DNA of 64,000 nucleotides from NCBI GenBank assembly GCA_963743275.1, contig CAVUPB010000008.1:930001-994000 (forward strand). The letters are read 5' to 3'. The DNA comes from JALYLC01 sp963743275. GTDB taxonomy: Bacteria > Actinomycetota > Thermoleophilia > Gaiellales > JALYLC01. A program made the position numbers and the translations under genes. The notes under the pieces were generated by a model. The model ran no database searches. It was not told where the DNA came from and saw only the letters and a list, made by a program, of their open reading frames with translations. The first letter of the stretch is position 1; the number at the start of each line of letters is the position of its first letter. Positions 16,687 through 25,524 of the stretch are shown piece after piece.

Positions 16687-17916
16687 CTAGTCGCCCGCCG
16701 AGGAGACCGCCACGGCGCCCGGCCCGCGCAGGAGCCGGGGGCCGAGCGCAACCGCGACGAGCAGCGTCGCGATGCCCATGGCCACGTACAGCGTGCGCAG
16801 CTCCACGACGTGGGCGAGCAGGCTCGCGCCCGTCGCGCCCGCGGTCATCGACGCGATCGCGATCGCGCGGCCGGTGATGCCGACGCGCGCCTGCAGGTGT
16901 GCCGGCGCGTGGCGCTGCCGCTCGCCGATCGCCGTCGTGAAGCTGACCCACTGCGCGAGGCTGAGCACGACCCAGACGGCGAGCACCTCCCAGAAGGCGG
17001 TCGAGGCCGCCAGGGCGAGCACGGAGAGACCGCTGACGACGATCCCGGTCACGATCACGACGGGCGGGCCGATGCGCCCCTCGAGCCAGACGATCATCGG
17101 GCCGGTGGCGATGCCGATCAGCGAGCCGACGCCGAGCACCCACCCGACGTGCTGCCCGTCGAGGTCGATGACGTCGCGCAGGAACGGCACGATCAGCGCC
17201 TCGGAGCCGTAGAACGCGAGGTTCCATGTCAGCGTCGTGAACGTGATGCGCCGCACCACCGGCGTGTTGCGGATCACGTCGATGCCCTCGCGCATCGCCT
17301 CGCGCAGGCCGCCGAAGTTCGGCGCGGGCGGGTGCAGGGGGCTGCGGATCGCGAGCGCGCAGAGCGCGGCGGCCCCGAACGCGGCGCACTGCACGGCGAT
17401 CGCCTTGCTCGGCCCGATCGCCCCGATCAGCTGGCCGCCGAGCGCCGGCCCGCTGACCATGCCGGTCGCCCAGACCGTCGAGAGGAGCCCCTGGGCGCGT
17501 CCGAACTGCGCCGGCCCCACGATCTGGGCGATCGCCCCGAACGCGGCGGCGTCGGCGAACGTCCGTGCGATGCCGATCGCGAACGCGACGCTCAGGACGA
17601 GCCATTCGGGCGTCGCGCCGGTGATCGCCCAGAGCGGGACGGCGAGCGCGCACACGGTCTGCGTCGCGTGCGCAGTCACGATCACGCGCTTGCGGCTGCG
17701 GCGATCGCCGGTCACGCCGGCGAAGAGGCCGAAGACGACGTAGGGCACGAACCCGAAGACCGCCACGAGGCCGGCGGTCGAGGCGTCGCCACCGGCGTCG
17801 AGCACGAGCCAGGGCAGGGCCACGATGCCCACGCCGGCGCCGAGCGAGTCGAAGAGCTGGGCGGCGAGCAGCCGGCGCCCGTCGCCGCTCTGAAGCAGGC
17901 CCTCCCTCGCGCTCAC
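16687..17916 (-). CDS. MFS transporter (EntS/enterobactin-exporter-like)
   Basis: A 409-aa protein with about 12 transmembrane segments. The loop between TM2 and TM3 carries the MFS motif (FAGVTGDRRSRKRVIV), and the fold resembles the MFS_3/EntS group of exporters. Substrate unknown. The GTG start overlaps the hom stop (GTGA), so it is probably translated from the hom transcript, an arrangement that does not itself reveal the substrate. Confidence 0.85.
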   Translation of the reverse strand: MSAREGLLQSGDGRRLLAAQLFDSLGAGVGIVALPWLVLDAGGDASTAGLVAVFGFVPYVVFGLFAGVTGDRRSRKRVIVTAHATQTVCALAVPLWAITGATPEWLVLSVAFAIGIARTFADAAAFGAIAQIVGPAQFGRAQGLLSTVWATGMVSGPALGGQLIGAIGPSKAIAVQCAAFGAAALCALAIRSPLHPPAPNFGGLREAMREGIDVIRNTPVVRRITFTTLTWNLAFYGSEALIVPFLRDVIDLDGQHVGWVLGVGSLIGIATGPMIVWLEGRIGPPVVIVTGIVVSGLSVLALAASTAFWEVLAVWVVLSLAQWVSFTTAIGERQRHAPAHLQARVGITGRAIAIASMTAGATGASLLAHVVELRTLYVAMGIATLLVAVALGPRLLRGPGAVAVSSAGD

Positions 17917-19190
17917 GCGGCGAGCACGCGCAGGACGCGCGGCTGGCCGTGGCAGAAGTCGAGCGTTGCGATCTCGTCGACGGCGGCCCGGGCGTTCTCC
18001 TCCGAGGCCGGGTGCGTGAGGAAGACGAGCGAGGCGAGGTCGCCGGGGTGCGGGCGCTGGATCATCGCGCCGAGCGAGATGCCGCGATCGCCGAAGCGCG
18101 CGGCGATGCGCGCCAGCACGCCGGGCCGGTCGTTGACCTCGAGGTGCACGTAGAGCGGGCTGCGCGCCGAGCCCGGCGGTTCGAGCGGCAGCTCGCGGAA
18201 CGCCGTTGCGACCTCGCCGGCGGGCCGGGGACCGAGCACCGAGAGGAGGTCGCCGATCACGGCCGTGGCCGTCTCGGCGCCACCGGCGCCGGGCCCCTGC
18301 AGCGTGATCTCGCGGATCTCGCGGCCGCGCAGCATGACCGCGTTGAAGCTGCCGCTCACGCGCGCCAGCGGGTGCTCGTTCGGCACGAGCACCGGCGCGA
18401 CGCGGGCCGAGATGCCCTCGCCGGAGAGGCGCGCGTGGGCCAGCAGCTTGACCGCGTAGCCGAGCTCGCTCGCGAACGCGACGTCGTCGTCGTGCAGCGT
18501 GTCGATGCCCTCGAACGGCACGTCGTCGATGTGGAGGTGGCGGTGAAAGGCGAGCGAGGCCAGGATCGCGAGCTTGGCGGCGGCGTCGGCGCCGCCGACG
18601 TCCTCCGTCGGGTCGGCCTCGGCGTAGCCGAGCTCCTGCGCCTCGGCGAGGGCGTCGGCGTAGCTGCGGCCGTCGCGCGCCATCGCCGTGAGCATGAAGT
18701 TGGTGGTGCCGTTGACGATGCCGATGAGCTCGTCGACGCCGGCCGCCGCGAGCGACTCCTGGAGCACGCGCACGACGGGGATCGCCGCGCAGGCCGAGGC
18801 CTCGTAGCGCAGCTGCGCCCCGCCGCGGTCGGCAGCCGCCTGCAGCTCGGCGCCGTGGCGCGCGAGCAGCTGCTTGTTGGCCGAGACGACCGAGACGCCG
18901 CGCTCGAGCAGCTCGCGGAGATAGCCGAGCGTGGGCTCGACGCCGCCCATGACCTCGGCCACGACCTTGATCGACGGGTCGTCGCGGATGTCCTCGAAGC
19001 GATCGGTGAGGAGGCCCGGCGCGGCGCCCTCTCGCGCCCTGCCCGCATCGCGCACGAGCGCGCGCACGACGCGCACGGGCCGCCCGGCCACGCGCTCGAC
19101 CACGTCTGCGCGCTCGCGCAGCAGGCGGTCCACCGCCGAGCCGACGGTGCCGTATCCGAGCAGGCCGATGCCGAGCGGTTGAGTCGTCAC
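17913..19190 (-). CDS. hom: Homoserine dehydrogenase
   Basis: A 425-aa enzyme: Rossmann segment IGLLGYGTVGSAV, catalytic domain with VNGTTNFML and GYAEADPTEDVGGADAAAK, and a C-terminal ACT domain (YVHLEVNDRPGVLARIA) for feedback control. It reduces aspartate semialdehyde to homoserine for Thr/Met synthesis. The GTG at 19190 is chosen because the Rossmann strand follows directly and a TATCAT box (19199-19204, minus strand) lies 8 nt upstream. Standing alone without thrC/thrB nearby is common in actinobacteria. Confidence 0.97.
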   Translation of the reverse strand: MTTQPLGIGLLGYGTVGSAVDRLLRERADVVERVAGRPVRVVRALVRDAGRAREGAAPGLLTDRFEDIRDDPSIKVVAEVMGGVEPTLGYLRELLERGVSVVSANKQLLARHGAELQAAADRGGAQLRYEASACAAIPVVRVLQESLAAAGVDELIGIVNGTTNFMLTAMARDGRSYADALAEAQELGYAEADPTEDVGGADAAAKLAILASLAFHRHLHIDDVPFEGIDTLHDDDVAFASELGYAVKLLAHARLSGEGISARVAPVLVPNEHPLARVSGSFNAVMLRGREIREITLQGPGAGGAETATAVIGDLLSVLGPRPAGEVATAFRELPLEPPGSARSPLYVHLEVNDRPGVLARIAARFGDRGISLGAMIQRPHPGDLASLVFLTHPASEENARAAVDEIATLDFCHGQPRVLRVLAA

Positions 19191-19242
19191 CGGGCGGGAT
19201 GATAGGGCCCTTGCACCCGCGCCCGCGCTACGCTCCCGCCTC
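19191..19242. promoter_or_regulatory. Divergent leaderless-type promoters of hom and trkA
   Basis: The 52-bp gap holds two opposed -10 boxes: TATCAT on the minus strand (19199-19204), 8 nt before the hom GTG, and TACGCT on the plus strand (19229-19234), 8 nt before the trkA ATG. Neither gene has a Shine-Dalgarno. Confidence 0.6.
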
Positions 19243-19683
19243 ATGCTTGATGCATCGGAGGGACCCGGGAGGCACGCGGTCGTCGTCGGCTGCGGCCGCG
19301 TGGGATCCGCGGTGGCGATACGGCTCGCCGCGGGCGGCTGGGACGTGGCCGTGATCGACGAGCGGGCCGAGACGTTCCAGCGCCTCGGCGACTCGTTCCC
19401 GGGCGTCACGATCGAGGGCCACGCGCTCGACATCGCCACGCTGCTGGCGGCGGGCATCGAGCGTGCGGAGGCGATGGTCGTCGCCACGAACGGCGACAAC
19501 ACCAACGTCGTCTGCGCTCAGATCGCGCAGAAGAAGTACGGCGTCGGCTGCGTCGTGGTGCGCATCCTCGATCCCGCGCGCGCCGAGCTCTACGCCGAGC
19601 TCGGGATGCGCACGGTCTGCCCGACCTCGGGCGCGATCGACGTGCTCTCCGAGACCGTCCTCTCGCACACGGCGGCGATCTGA
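19243..19683 (+). CDS. TrkA-N potassium channel/transport regulator (first of pair)
   Basis: A 146-aa RCK_N-type Rossmann protein: HAVVVGCGRVGSAVAIRLA is the nucleotide-binding loop and VIDE the acidic end of strand 2. It lacks the C-terminal TrkA-C domain that the next gene has. Such subunits bind NAD(H) or ATP and gate K+ transporters at the inner membrane face. The stop overlaps the next start (TGATG), and the two proteins probably form one regulatory ring, like CeoB/CeoC of mycobacteria. Confidence 0.9.
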   Translation: MLDASEGPGRHAVVVGCGRVGSAVAIRLAAGGWDVAVIDERAETFQRLGDSFPGVTIEGHALDIATLLAAGIERAEAMVVATNGDNTNVVCAQIAQKKYGVGCVVVRILDPARAELYAELGMRTVCPTSGAIDVLSETVLSHTAAI

Positions 19684-20333
19684 TGTACATCCTCATCGCC
19701 GGTGGCGGCAAGGTCGGGCGCAACCTCGCCCATGAGCTCATCAAGATGCGGCACGAGGTCACCGTGATCGAGCAGAAGGCCGACCGCTACCGGCTGCTGG
19801 AGGAGGAGCTCGAGCACGTTGCCCAGCACGGCGACGCGACCGAGTTGCTCGTGCTCGAGCGCTGCGGCATCGAGCGCGCGGAGCTGGTGGTGGCCGTGAC
19901 CGGCGACGACGAGGACAACATCGTCGTCTGCCAGGTCGCGCGCGAGCGCTACGGCGTCGAGCGCGTGATCGCCCGCGTCAACGATCCCCGCAACCACGAG
20001 CTCTTCGACCTGCTCGGGATCGCCCCGTCGGTGTGCGCCACGACGTCGATCATGCGGCTGATCGAGCACGAGCTGCCCGACCACGAGCTGGTGCCGCTGC
20101 TCGAGCTGCGGCGCGAGGGCATCGAGGTCGTCGAGGTGCAGCTCGGCGACGACATCGCGCAGCGGCGCGTGTCCGAGATCGCCCTCCCCGACGGCGCGCG
20201 CCTGATCGCGGTGCTGCGGGCCGGAGCGTCCGACATCGCCGGCCCGGACACGATCGTGCGCCCCGGCGACCAGGTGCTCGCGATCGCGCGCACCGGGCTC
20301 GAGGACGCTCTCAGGCGAGCGCTACTGACGTAG
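19683..20333 (+). CDS. trkA: TrkA potassium uptake regulator (second of pair)
   Basis: A 216-aa protein with a TrkA-N domain (MYILIAGGGKVGRNLAHEL, VIEQKADR) and a TrkA-C domain from about residue 135 (EIALPDGARLIAVLR, VRPGDQVLAIAR) that binds ligands such as c-di-AMP in some homologues. Likely regulatory subunit for a K+ transporter; the APC-USP permeases at 11.6-15.8 kb are the best candidates in the window, as no TrkH/KtrB is present. Confidence 0.92.
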   Translation: MYILIAGGGKVGRNLAHELIKMRHEVTVIEQKADRYRLLEEELEHVAQHGDATELLVLERCGIERAELVVAVTGDDEDNIVVCQVARERYGVERVIARVNDPRNHELFDLLGIAPSVCATTSIMRLIEHELPDHELVPLLELRREGIEVVEVQLGDDIAQRRVSEIALPDGARLIAVLRAGASDIAGPDTIVRPGDQVLAIARTGLEDALRRALLT

Positions 20334-20807
20334 CGCGGCGAGGTCGCCGCGCGACCTGACGTGCACCGCCTCGGCGACGCCGAGCGCCTCCAGGCAGGCG
20401 GCGTAGCCGTCGCCGGCGGGCTCGAGCACGACGGCGTCCACCCGGCGGTCGAGCCCGAGGAAGCCGAGCGTGGCCGCGGAGGCCTCGCGCGGCCCCTGGC
20501 CGTAGACCGCGAGCCGCGCGCCGTCGGCGCGCAGCGCCGCGAGCAGCGCGGCGGTCCCCGGGTCGCGCCGCAGGTGCACGCGCGCGTGGTCGTCGTAGAA
20601 GCGCGCCAGCTCGTGCCGCCACGAGCTCACCTCCTCGCCCGCCCAGGCCTCGAGCACCGCGACCGAGGACTCGCGCGCGGGCACGCCGTCGACGTCGAGC
20701 GTGCGGATCGAGGCGAAGCGGCGGGCCAGGTGCTCGAGCGCGACCGGCCAGATGGCGTCGCCCCCGGGGGCGATCGCGCGCTCGGCGAACACGATCGCGT
20801 CCGTCAT
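20322..20807 (-). CDS. HAD-like protein lacking the catalytic aspartates
   Basis: A 161-aa protein with the later HAD elements (RDPGTAALLAALRADGARLAVYGQGPREASAATLGFLGL) but without the DxD nucleophile motif at the N-terminus, which here reads AIVFAERA. It may be a non-catalytic relative or act on a ligand only. The ATG at 20807 overlaps the VanZ-like stop (ATGA), and its 3' end overlaps the convergent trkA by 12 bp. Confidence 0.65.
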   Translation of the reverse strand: MTDAIVFAERAIAPGGDAIWPVALEHLARRFASIRTLDVDGVPARESSVAVLEAWAGEEVSSWRHELARFYDDHARVHLRRDPGTAALLAALRADGARLAVYGQGPREASAATLGFLGLDRRVDAVVLEPAGDGYAACLEALGVAEAVHVRSRGDLAALRQ

Positions 20808-21178
20808 GCCGCCAGCTCGCGCACGCGCGTGCGGGTGCCCGCGAGCGCGGCCGCGCCGATGCCGATGCCGTCGATCCCCACGTCGCGCGCGGTCGCGCCG
20901 CGCCCGGGGACGAACGACTGGTGCCACTCGTCGCTGACGGCGTAGGCGAGCGCCGCCGCCATGGCCGCGGGCAGCGCGCCGGCGACGCCGGAGCGGCGCA
21001 GCGCGCGCAGGAGCAGCAGCGTGAGCACGAGATATCCGGTCACGTGCCCGAGCTTGCGCAGTACGACCTCGCTCGCCGGCAGGTGCCCGCCGCCGTGCTG
21101 CGCCGAGAACGCGAAGATGATCGCCATCCAGGCGATCGGCGGCAGCCAGCTGGAGGCGAGGCGTCCCACGCCCGGCAT
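20804..21178 (-). CDS. VanZ-like family membrane protein
   Basis: A 124-aa protein with about four hydrophobic helices and the family features PPIAWMAIIFAFSAQ, LRKLGHVTGYLVL and SDEWHQSFVPGRGATARDVGIDGIG. VanZ-like proteins are membrane proteins of unclear role, some linked to glycopeptide tolerance. It lies 4 nt after the glycosyltransferase gene. Confidence 0.85.
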   Translation of the reverse strand: MPGVGRLASSWLPPIAWMAIIFAFSAQHGGGHLPASEVVLRKLGHVTGYLVLTLLLLRALRRSGVAGALPAAMAAALAYAVSDEWHQSFVPGRGATARDVGIDGIGIGAAALAGTRTRVRELAA

Positions 21179-21182
21179 CGTG

Positions 21183-22394
21183 TCAGACGCGGGCGGGTTC
21201 CTCGTGCGGGTGGGCAGGGGCGCCCTCGTCGGCGGGCAGCTCGCCGCGCAGCTCGAGGTAGTACGTCTCGAGCTCGGCCGCGACGCTGTTCCAGGAGTAG
21301 CGCGTCGTCGCCGTGATGCGGCCCTCGGCGCCCATGCGCGCGAGCTCGCCGGGTGAGTCGAGCAGGTGCCCGAGGGCGGCGCCGAACGCGGCCGGGTCGT
21401 CCGGCGGCGCGACCAGCAGCCCCTCGCGCCCGCTCGTGAGCAGCATCTCGAAGCCGGAGATCATGCTCGCGACGACCGGGCGCCCGCAGCTCATCGCCTC
21501 GAGCAGCACCATGCCGAAGCTCGCGCGCTGGCACGGCGTGCAGAAGACGTCGGCGGACGCGTAGTAGCGCGGGCGGTTCCAGTCGACGCGGCCCGCCCAG
21601 TGCACCGAGGCGGCGACCTCGGGAGCGAGGCGGCTCGCGTAGTAGCGGCGCAGCGGGCCGTCTCCGACGACGCACAGCCTGACGTGGCCGTCGCGTGCGC
21701 GCCAGACCTGGTCGAACGCCTCGAGCATGATGCCGAGCCCGTTGCGGGGATCGAAGCGGCCGAGGAACAGCACGACCGGATCGCCGCTCTCGCGCAGGGC
21801 CCCGATCGGCCGGGCGCCGGGCGCGAAGTGATCCTCGTCGATGCCGTTCGGGATCACGCGCCAGTCGAACTCGGGGAAGTAGTGGTCGAGCGGCTCGATG
21901 CAGGCGTCCGACACGACGATGTGGCCGTGCAGGCGGCGCAGCGAGGCGCGCGTGGGCGCGTGCACGAGGTCGCGCAGCCGGCCCGGCGTGAACACCGAGT
22001 GGTACGTGCCGACCCCGACCGCGCCGTCGGGCAGCGCAAACGGCGCGAGCATGAAGAAGCTCGGGTTGTAGGGCGCGTGGATGTGGACGACGTCGAACTG
22101 CCGCGCGGCCAGGAAGCGCCGCAGCTGCAGCGCGCCGAGCGGGAACACGGTGTGGAGCGTCTGCGAGCCGTTGCCGTAGAGCGGCAGCGCGACCCCCATG
22201 TGCACGAGCTCGACGCCGTCGGCTGCGAGCACGCGCTCGTTGCGATCAGCGGCCCGCGGGGCGTGCGGCACGCGCCCCGTGAGGATCGTGACCTCGTGCC
22301 CGCGCGCCGCCAGGTTGACCGCCTGCCCGTGCACGTGCTCGGTGATGCCACCGAGCTGCGGGTAGTAGTAGTCCGTGAGGATGCAGACTCGCAC
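21183..22394 (-). CDS. Glycosyltransferase family 4 (PimB-like)
   Basis: A 403-aa GT-B enzyme. The N-terminal domain begins MRVCILTDYYYPQLGGITEHVHGQA (PIM mannosyltransferase style) and the C-terminal domain has VVLFLGRFDPRNGLGIMLEAF and SFGMVLLEAMSCGRPVVAS. The first Glu of the EX7E motif is replaced (RASFGMVLLE rather than ExFGxxLLE), while the second Glu is kept. It probably transfers a sugar to a lipid or other acceptor at the inner membrane face, with substrate unknown. It ends a minus-strand run with the di-iron protein. Confidence 0.85.
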   Translation of the reverse strand: MRVCILTDYYYPQLGGITEHVHGQAVNLAARGHEVTILTGRVPHAPRAADRNERVLAADGVELVHMGVALPLYGNGSQTLHTVFPLGALQLRRFLAARQFDVVHIHAPYNPSFFMLAPFALPDGAVGVGTYHSVFTPGRLRDLVHAPTRASLRRLHGHIVVSDACIEPLDHYFPEFDWRVIPNGIDEDHFAPGARPIGALRESGDPVVLFLGRFDPRNGLGIMLEAFDQVWRARDGHVRLCVVGDGPLRRYYASRLAPEVAASVHWAGRVDWNRPRYYASADVFCTPCQRASFGMVLLEAMSCGRPVVASMISGFEMLLTSGREGLLVAPPDDPAAFGAALGHLLDSPGELARMGAEGRITATTRYSWNSVAAELETYYLELRGELPADEGAPAHPHEEPARV

Positions 22395-22409
22395 GCGCGC
22401 AGCAGGCCG

Positions 22410-23303
22410 TCAGTCGAAGGTCGCCTCGTACCCCACGGATGCGAGCCGGACCTGCACCAGTCGCAGGGCCTCCGAGTAGAAGTCGATCGGCTCGATCCCG
22501 TAGCCGGAGCGCACGAGGTCGCCGAGGTCGGCGTCGGCCGGGCCGAGCAGCTCCGACCACAGCGCGAGCAGCTCCTCGATGACGCGGGTGATCACGGCGG
22601 ACGTCTGCTCGGGCGCCGCGTCCATGCGGCGGCGGACGTACGAGACGCCGATGCCGATGTGCCGGGCCTCGTCGCGCGCGACGAGGCGCTGGCCCTCGGC
22701 CAGCCCCGGGAACGAGAGGCGCTCGTACTGATGCGCGGCGAGGTTCTGCGCCGTGCGCGCGATCACGCCCTCGGCGAGCAGGTGGTAGACGACCACGGCG
22801 CGCAGGAAGTCGTCCTCGTCCGAGGTCGCCGAGAGGTGCCCGACGTGGTGCTCGAGCCGGGCGTAGAGCGCCTCGGCGACGAGGTCCATGTTGCGATCGG
22901 CGACCTCGCGCACGGCGTCGATGCCGCCGCGCACGCCGAAGACCTCCTCGTAGATGCGGAGGACGGCCTGGAGGTGGCGATGCTCGTCGGCGACCTGCGT
23001 CGCGAGCAGCAGCTGCACGTCGTAGCTCGGCGCGGCGAGCAGGAACGGCGCCAGCAACCGCGCCACGCTGAACTCGGCGTGGAAGCGGTGCGCGAAGATC
23101 CAGATCATGCCGGCCTGAGCTTCGCGGTCGAGCGCCTCGAAGCTCCGGCGGTCGGTCTCGAGGTCGAGCGCGAGCGCCGACCACTGATTGCGCTCCCAGT
23201 GGGCGTACAGCGCGCTGAACGGGGAGGCGCGCTGTTCGAGCGCGGCCACCTCGGCGGCTTCCTCCGCGTCGGCGCGGGCAAGTAGTTCGTTCGGGTCAGC
23301 CAT
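22410..23303 (-). CDS. R2-like di-iron (ferritin-superfamily) protein
   Basis: A 297-aa all-helical protein with two ExxH carboxylate motifs, VADEHRHLQAV near residue 105 and RDEARHIGIG near residue 200, and the partner Glu in HAEFSVA and LLAEGVIA. This is the ligand set of ribonucleotide reductase R2 and related oxidases. There is no R1 partner nearby, so an R2-like oxidase or AurF-type N-oxygenase is as likely as a true R2. ATG 23303 is preceded by a GGAGG ribosome site. Confidence 0.8.
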   Translation of the reverse strand: MADPNELLARADAEEAAEVAALEQRASPFSALYAHWERNQWSALALDLETDRRSFEALDREAQAGMIWIFAHRFHAEFSVARLLAPFLLAAPSYDVQLLLATQVADEHRHLQAVLRIYEEVFGVRGGIDAVREVADRNMDLVAEALYARLEHHVGHLSATSDEDDFLRAVVVYHLLAEGVIARTAQNLAAHQYERLSFPGLAEGQRLVARDEARHIGIGVSYVRRRMDAAPEQTSAVITRVIEELLALWSELLGPADADLGDLVRSGYGIEPIDFYSEALRLVQVRLASVGYEATFD

Positions 23304-23570
23304 TGGCCTATTCGCCTCCGTCCGAGCCATCCTGGCGCACAACCGCGCAAGGTTACAACTCGTAGCGTTTTTCCGCTCGCCCGCATTCCCAGCTGACCAC
23401 GGGAGTCGCAGCCGAAACCTGCAGCCGCGGCCTCGCCGGGGCTCAACGGGGCCTGCCATGGGTGGGTTGTTGGGGTGGAAGCCGGATCGGATGCGGGATT
23501 CGGGCGACCCGGGAGCTAGGGTGACCGGGCCGGCAACGAACCGCCCGCGTGGCAACGGAGGTTCCGAGAC

Positions 23571-24886
23571 ATGGCACGACGCTCCATCCTCGTGGCCGTG
23601 GCCGCCCTCGCGGCTGTGGCCGCACTCGCGCCCGCGGGCGCCTCGGCGGCGACGGCGCCCGCCGCCGCCCCCGTGCTCACGAGCGCGCCGTTCACCGTGC
23701 CGGTCCGGTTCCACTGGACGCCCGCGAACGATCCGCTCAACGTCTCGCAGTCGGTCTACCGCGGCGACGGCGCGTGCACGGCGCCGGTCACCGAGGGCGG
23801 GCTCATCACGACCTTCCCCGGCAACGGCACGACCGACTTCGCCGAAACAACCCGGGCGACGGCGTCTACTGCTACTACATCAAGGTCGCCGACCTGCTCA
23901 CGACGGCGAACAGCCCCGGTCTCACGGTGGTCGTCGACACGCAGAGCCCCACGGCGACGGTCGCGGTCTCGAATCAGGCCGGCGGCGTCGTCAGCGGCAC
24001 GGTGACCGTCTCGGGCACGAGCAGCGACGCGGTCTCCGGTGTGGGCTCGAGCGTCTTCCACGTCGGCCCCTCGGGCGGGTGCGCCTCGGGGGCCGTCGTC
24101 GGCGCGACCTGGGACACGACGACCCTCGCAAACGGCGCCTACGACGTCTGCAACGTCGTCACCGACAACGCCGGCCACGTCGCCGTCGCCACCACGACCG
24201 TGACCATCGCCAATCCGCTGCGGCCCGCGGCCGCGGCCCCGGCGCCCGCCGCGGGGGCGCCGGCGGGCACGGTCGTGGGCGGCGACGCCCCCGCCGACAC
24301 CGCCGCACCGGGCCGGCCGCGCAAGCTCGTGCTGACGCTGCCGCGCGCCAGGGCGGCGGGCGACCGGCTGCGCCCGCGGCTGCACTGGGTCAAGCCGAAG
24401 GCGGCCGACCTCGATCGCGTGGTGGTCGTGCTCAACCGCAAGCGCGCTCCGCGCGCGCCGGACGACGGCAGGGAGGTCTACCGCGGCCTCGGCAGCTCGG
24501 TCGCGCTCGACGTGCAGCCGGGCCAGCGCGGCTACGTCGCGGTCTACGCCTACGACCACGCCGGCAACGTCTCCAAGCCGGCGCGGCGCGTCGTCGCGCC
24601 GGCCGTCCTGATCCCGTTGCGCCCGCTCAGCGGCAGCGTCGTCCAGGCGGCGCCGAGGCTGTCCTGGAAGCCGCTGGCGGGCAGCGCGTACTACAACGTG
24701 CAGGTCTTCCGCAACGGCAGGCGCGTCCTCGTCGGCTGGCCCGCGCATGCGTCGTACGACGTGCCCGCCGGGATGCTCGCGCCGGGGACGTACGTGTGGT
24801 TCGTGTGGCCGGCCGTCAGCCGCGGCGGCGCGGCTCCCGCGTTCGCCGATCTGATCGGGCGCGCCACCTTCGTCGTCCCGGCGTAG
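23571..24886 (+). pseudogene. Secreted Ig-like/fibronectin-like protein, frameshifted
   Basis: The ATG at 23571 (GGAGG upstream) opens a signal peptide ending in ASAATA. The reading then breaks at 23844-23848, where GAAAC would need one more A: the first frame gives TDFAETTRATA, while the next gives NNPGDGVYCYYIKVADLL and continues sensibly to 24886. The joined product is about 437 aa with two or three beta-sandwich repeats (DTQSPTATVAV, YVAVYAYDHAGNVSKP) and a Pro/Ala linker. A single-base deletion or a sequencing error explains the break. Confidence 0.75.
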
Positions 24887-24911
24887 CCGCTCGGGCCGCC
24901 ATGATCCCGGC

Positions 24912-25423
24912 ATGAGCGGCGCCGAATCCGCGACGCAGGCCGCCGTGGCCGAGCAGCGCGTGACGCCGCTCGAGCTCTTCTTCGACCTCGTGTTCGTGTT
25001 CGCGATCACGCAGGTGACGGGCTTCATCGCGGCGCACCCGACGTGGACGCGCCTCGCCGAGGCGATGGCGATCCTGGCGGCGCTGTGGTGGGCGTGGGTC
25101 GCCTACGCGTGGCTCGGGAACACGGCCGGCAGCGACGGCGGCGCGCTCCGCGTCGTGCTCCTGGCGGCGATGGGGCCGCTGTTCGTGATCTCGCTGGCGG
25201 TTCCCGGGGCGTTCGAGGACTGGGGGTTGCTGTTCGGTCTCGCCTACCTCGCGGTACGCCGCGCCTCGTGGCGGCGGGCGCGCTCGTCGCGCTCCTGCCG
25301 CTCGCCGTGGCCGTGCCCGCGCTCGCGGCGCTCAGCGCCGTGGCGGTCGTGGCCGTCGCGCTGATCGCCTACGAGACCGTGCGCTACTCCGCCGCGCGCG
25401 AGCGTATCCGCCACGCCTCCTAG
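24912..25423 (+). pseudogene. ltrA: LtrA family protein with internal deletion
   Basis: The start MSGAESATQAAVAEQRVTPLELFFDLVFVFAI is the classic N-terminus of low-temperature-requirement A membrane proteins (usually near 380-400 aa). After about 115 residues (FGLAYLAVR) the frame is lost, and the next frame supplies only the typical C-terminus (LVAAGALVALLPLAVAVP ... LIAYETVRY). About 200 residues are therefore missing between 25240 and 25280, together with a frame change. Not expected to be functional. Confidence 0.85.
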
Positions 25424-25524
25424 GCTCGGCCGCTGCGAGCGCTGCGGTGCCGGCAGACGACCTGCGCCACTTCCGGCGCAGTCCGGCACAGACACGTGAC
25501 AGGGGCCTGCCTCACGATCGCCCC

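Noticed and set aside
22410..23303. Class I ribonucleotide reductase beta subunit
   Set aside because: The di-iron ligands fit, but there is no nrdA partner nearby and the radical Tyr cannot be assigned, so a general R2-like call is safer.
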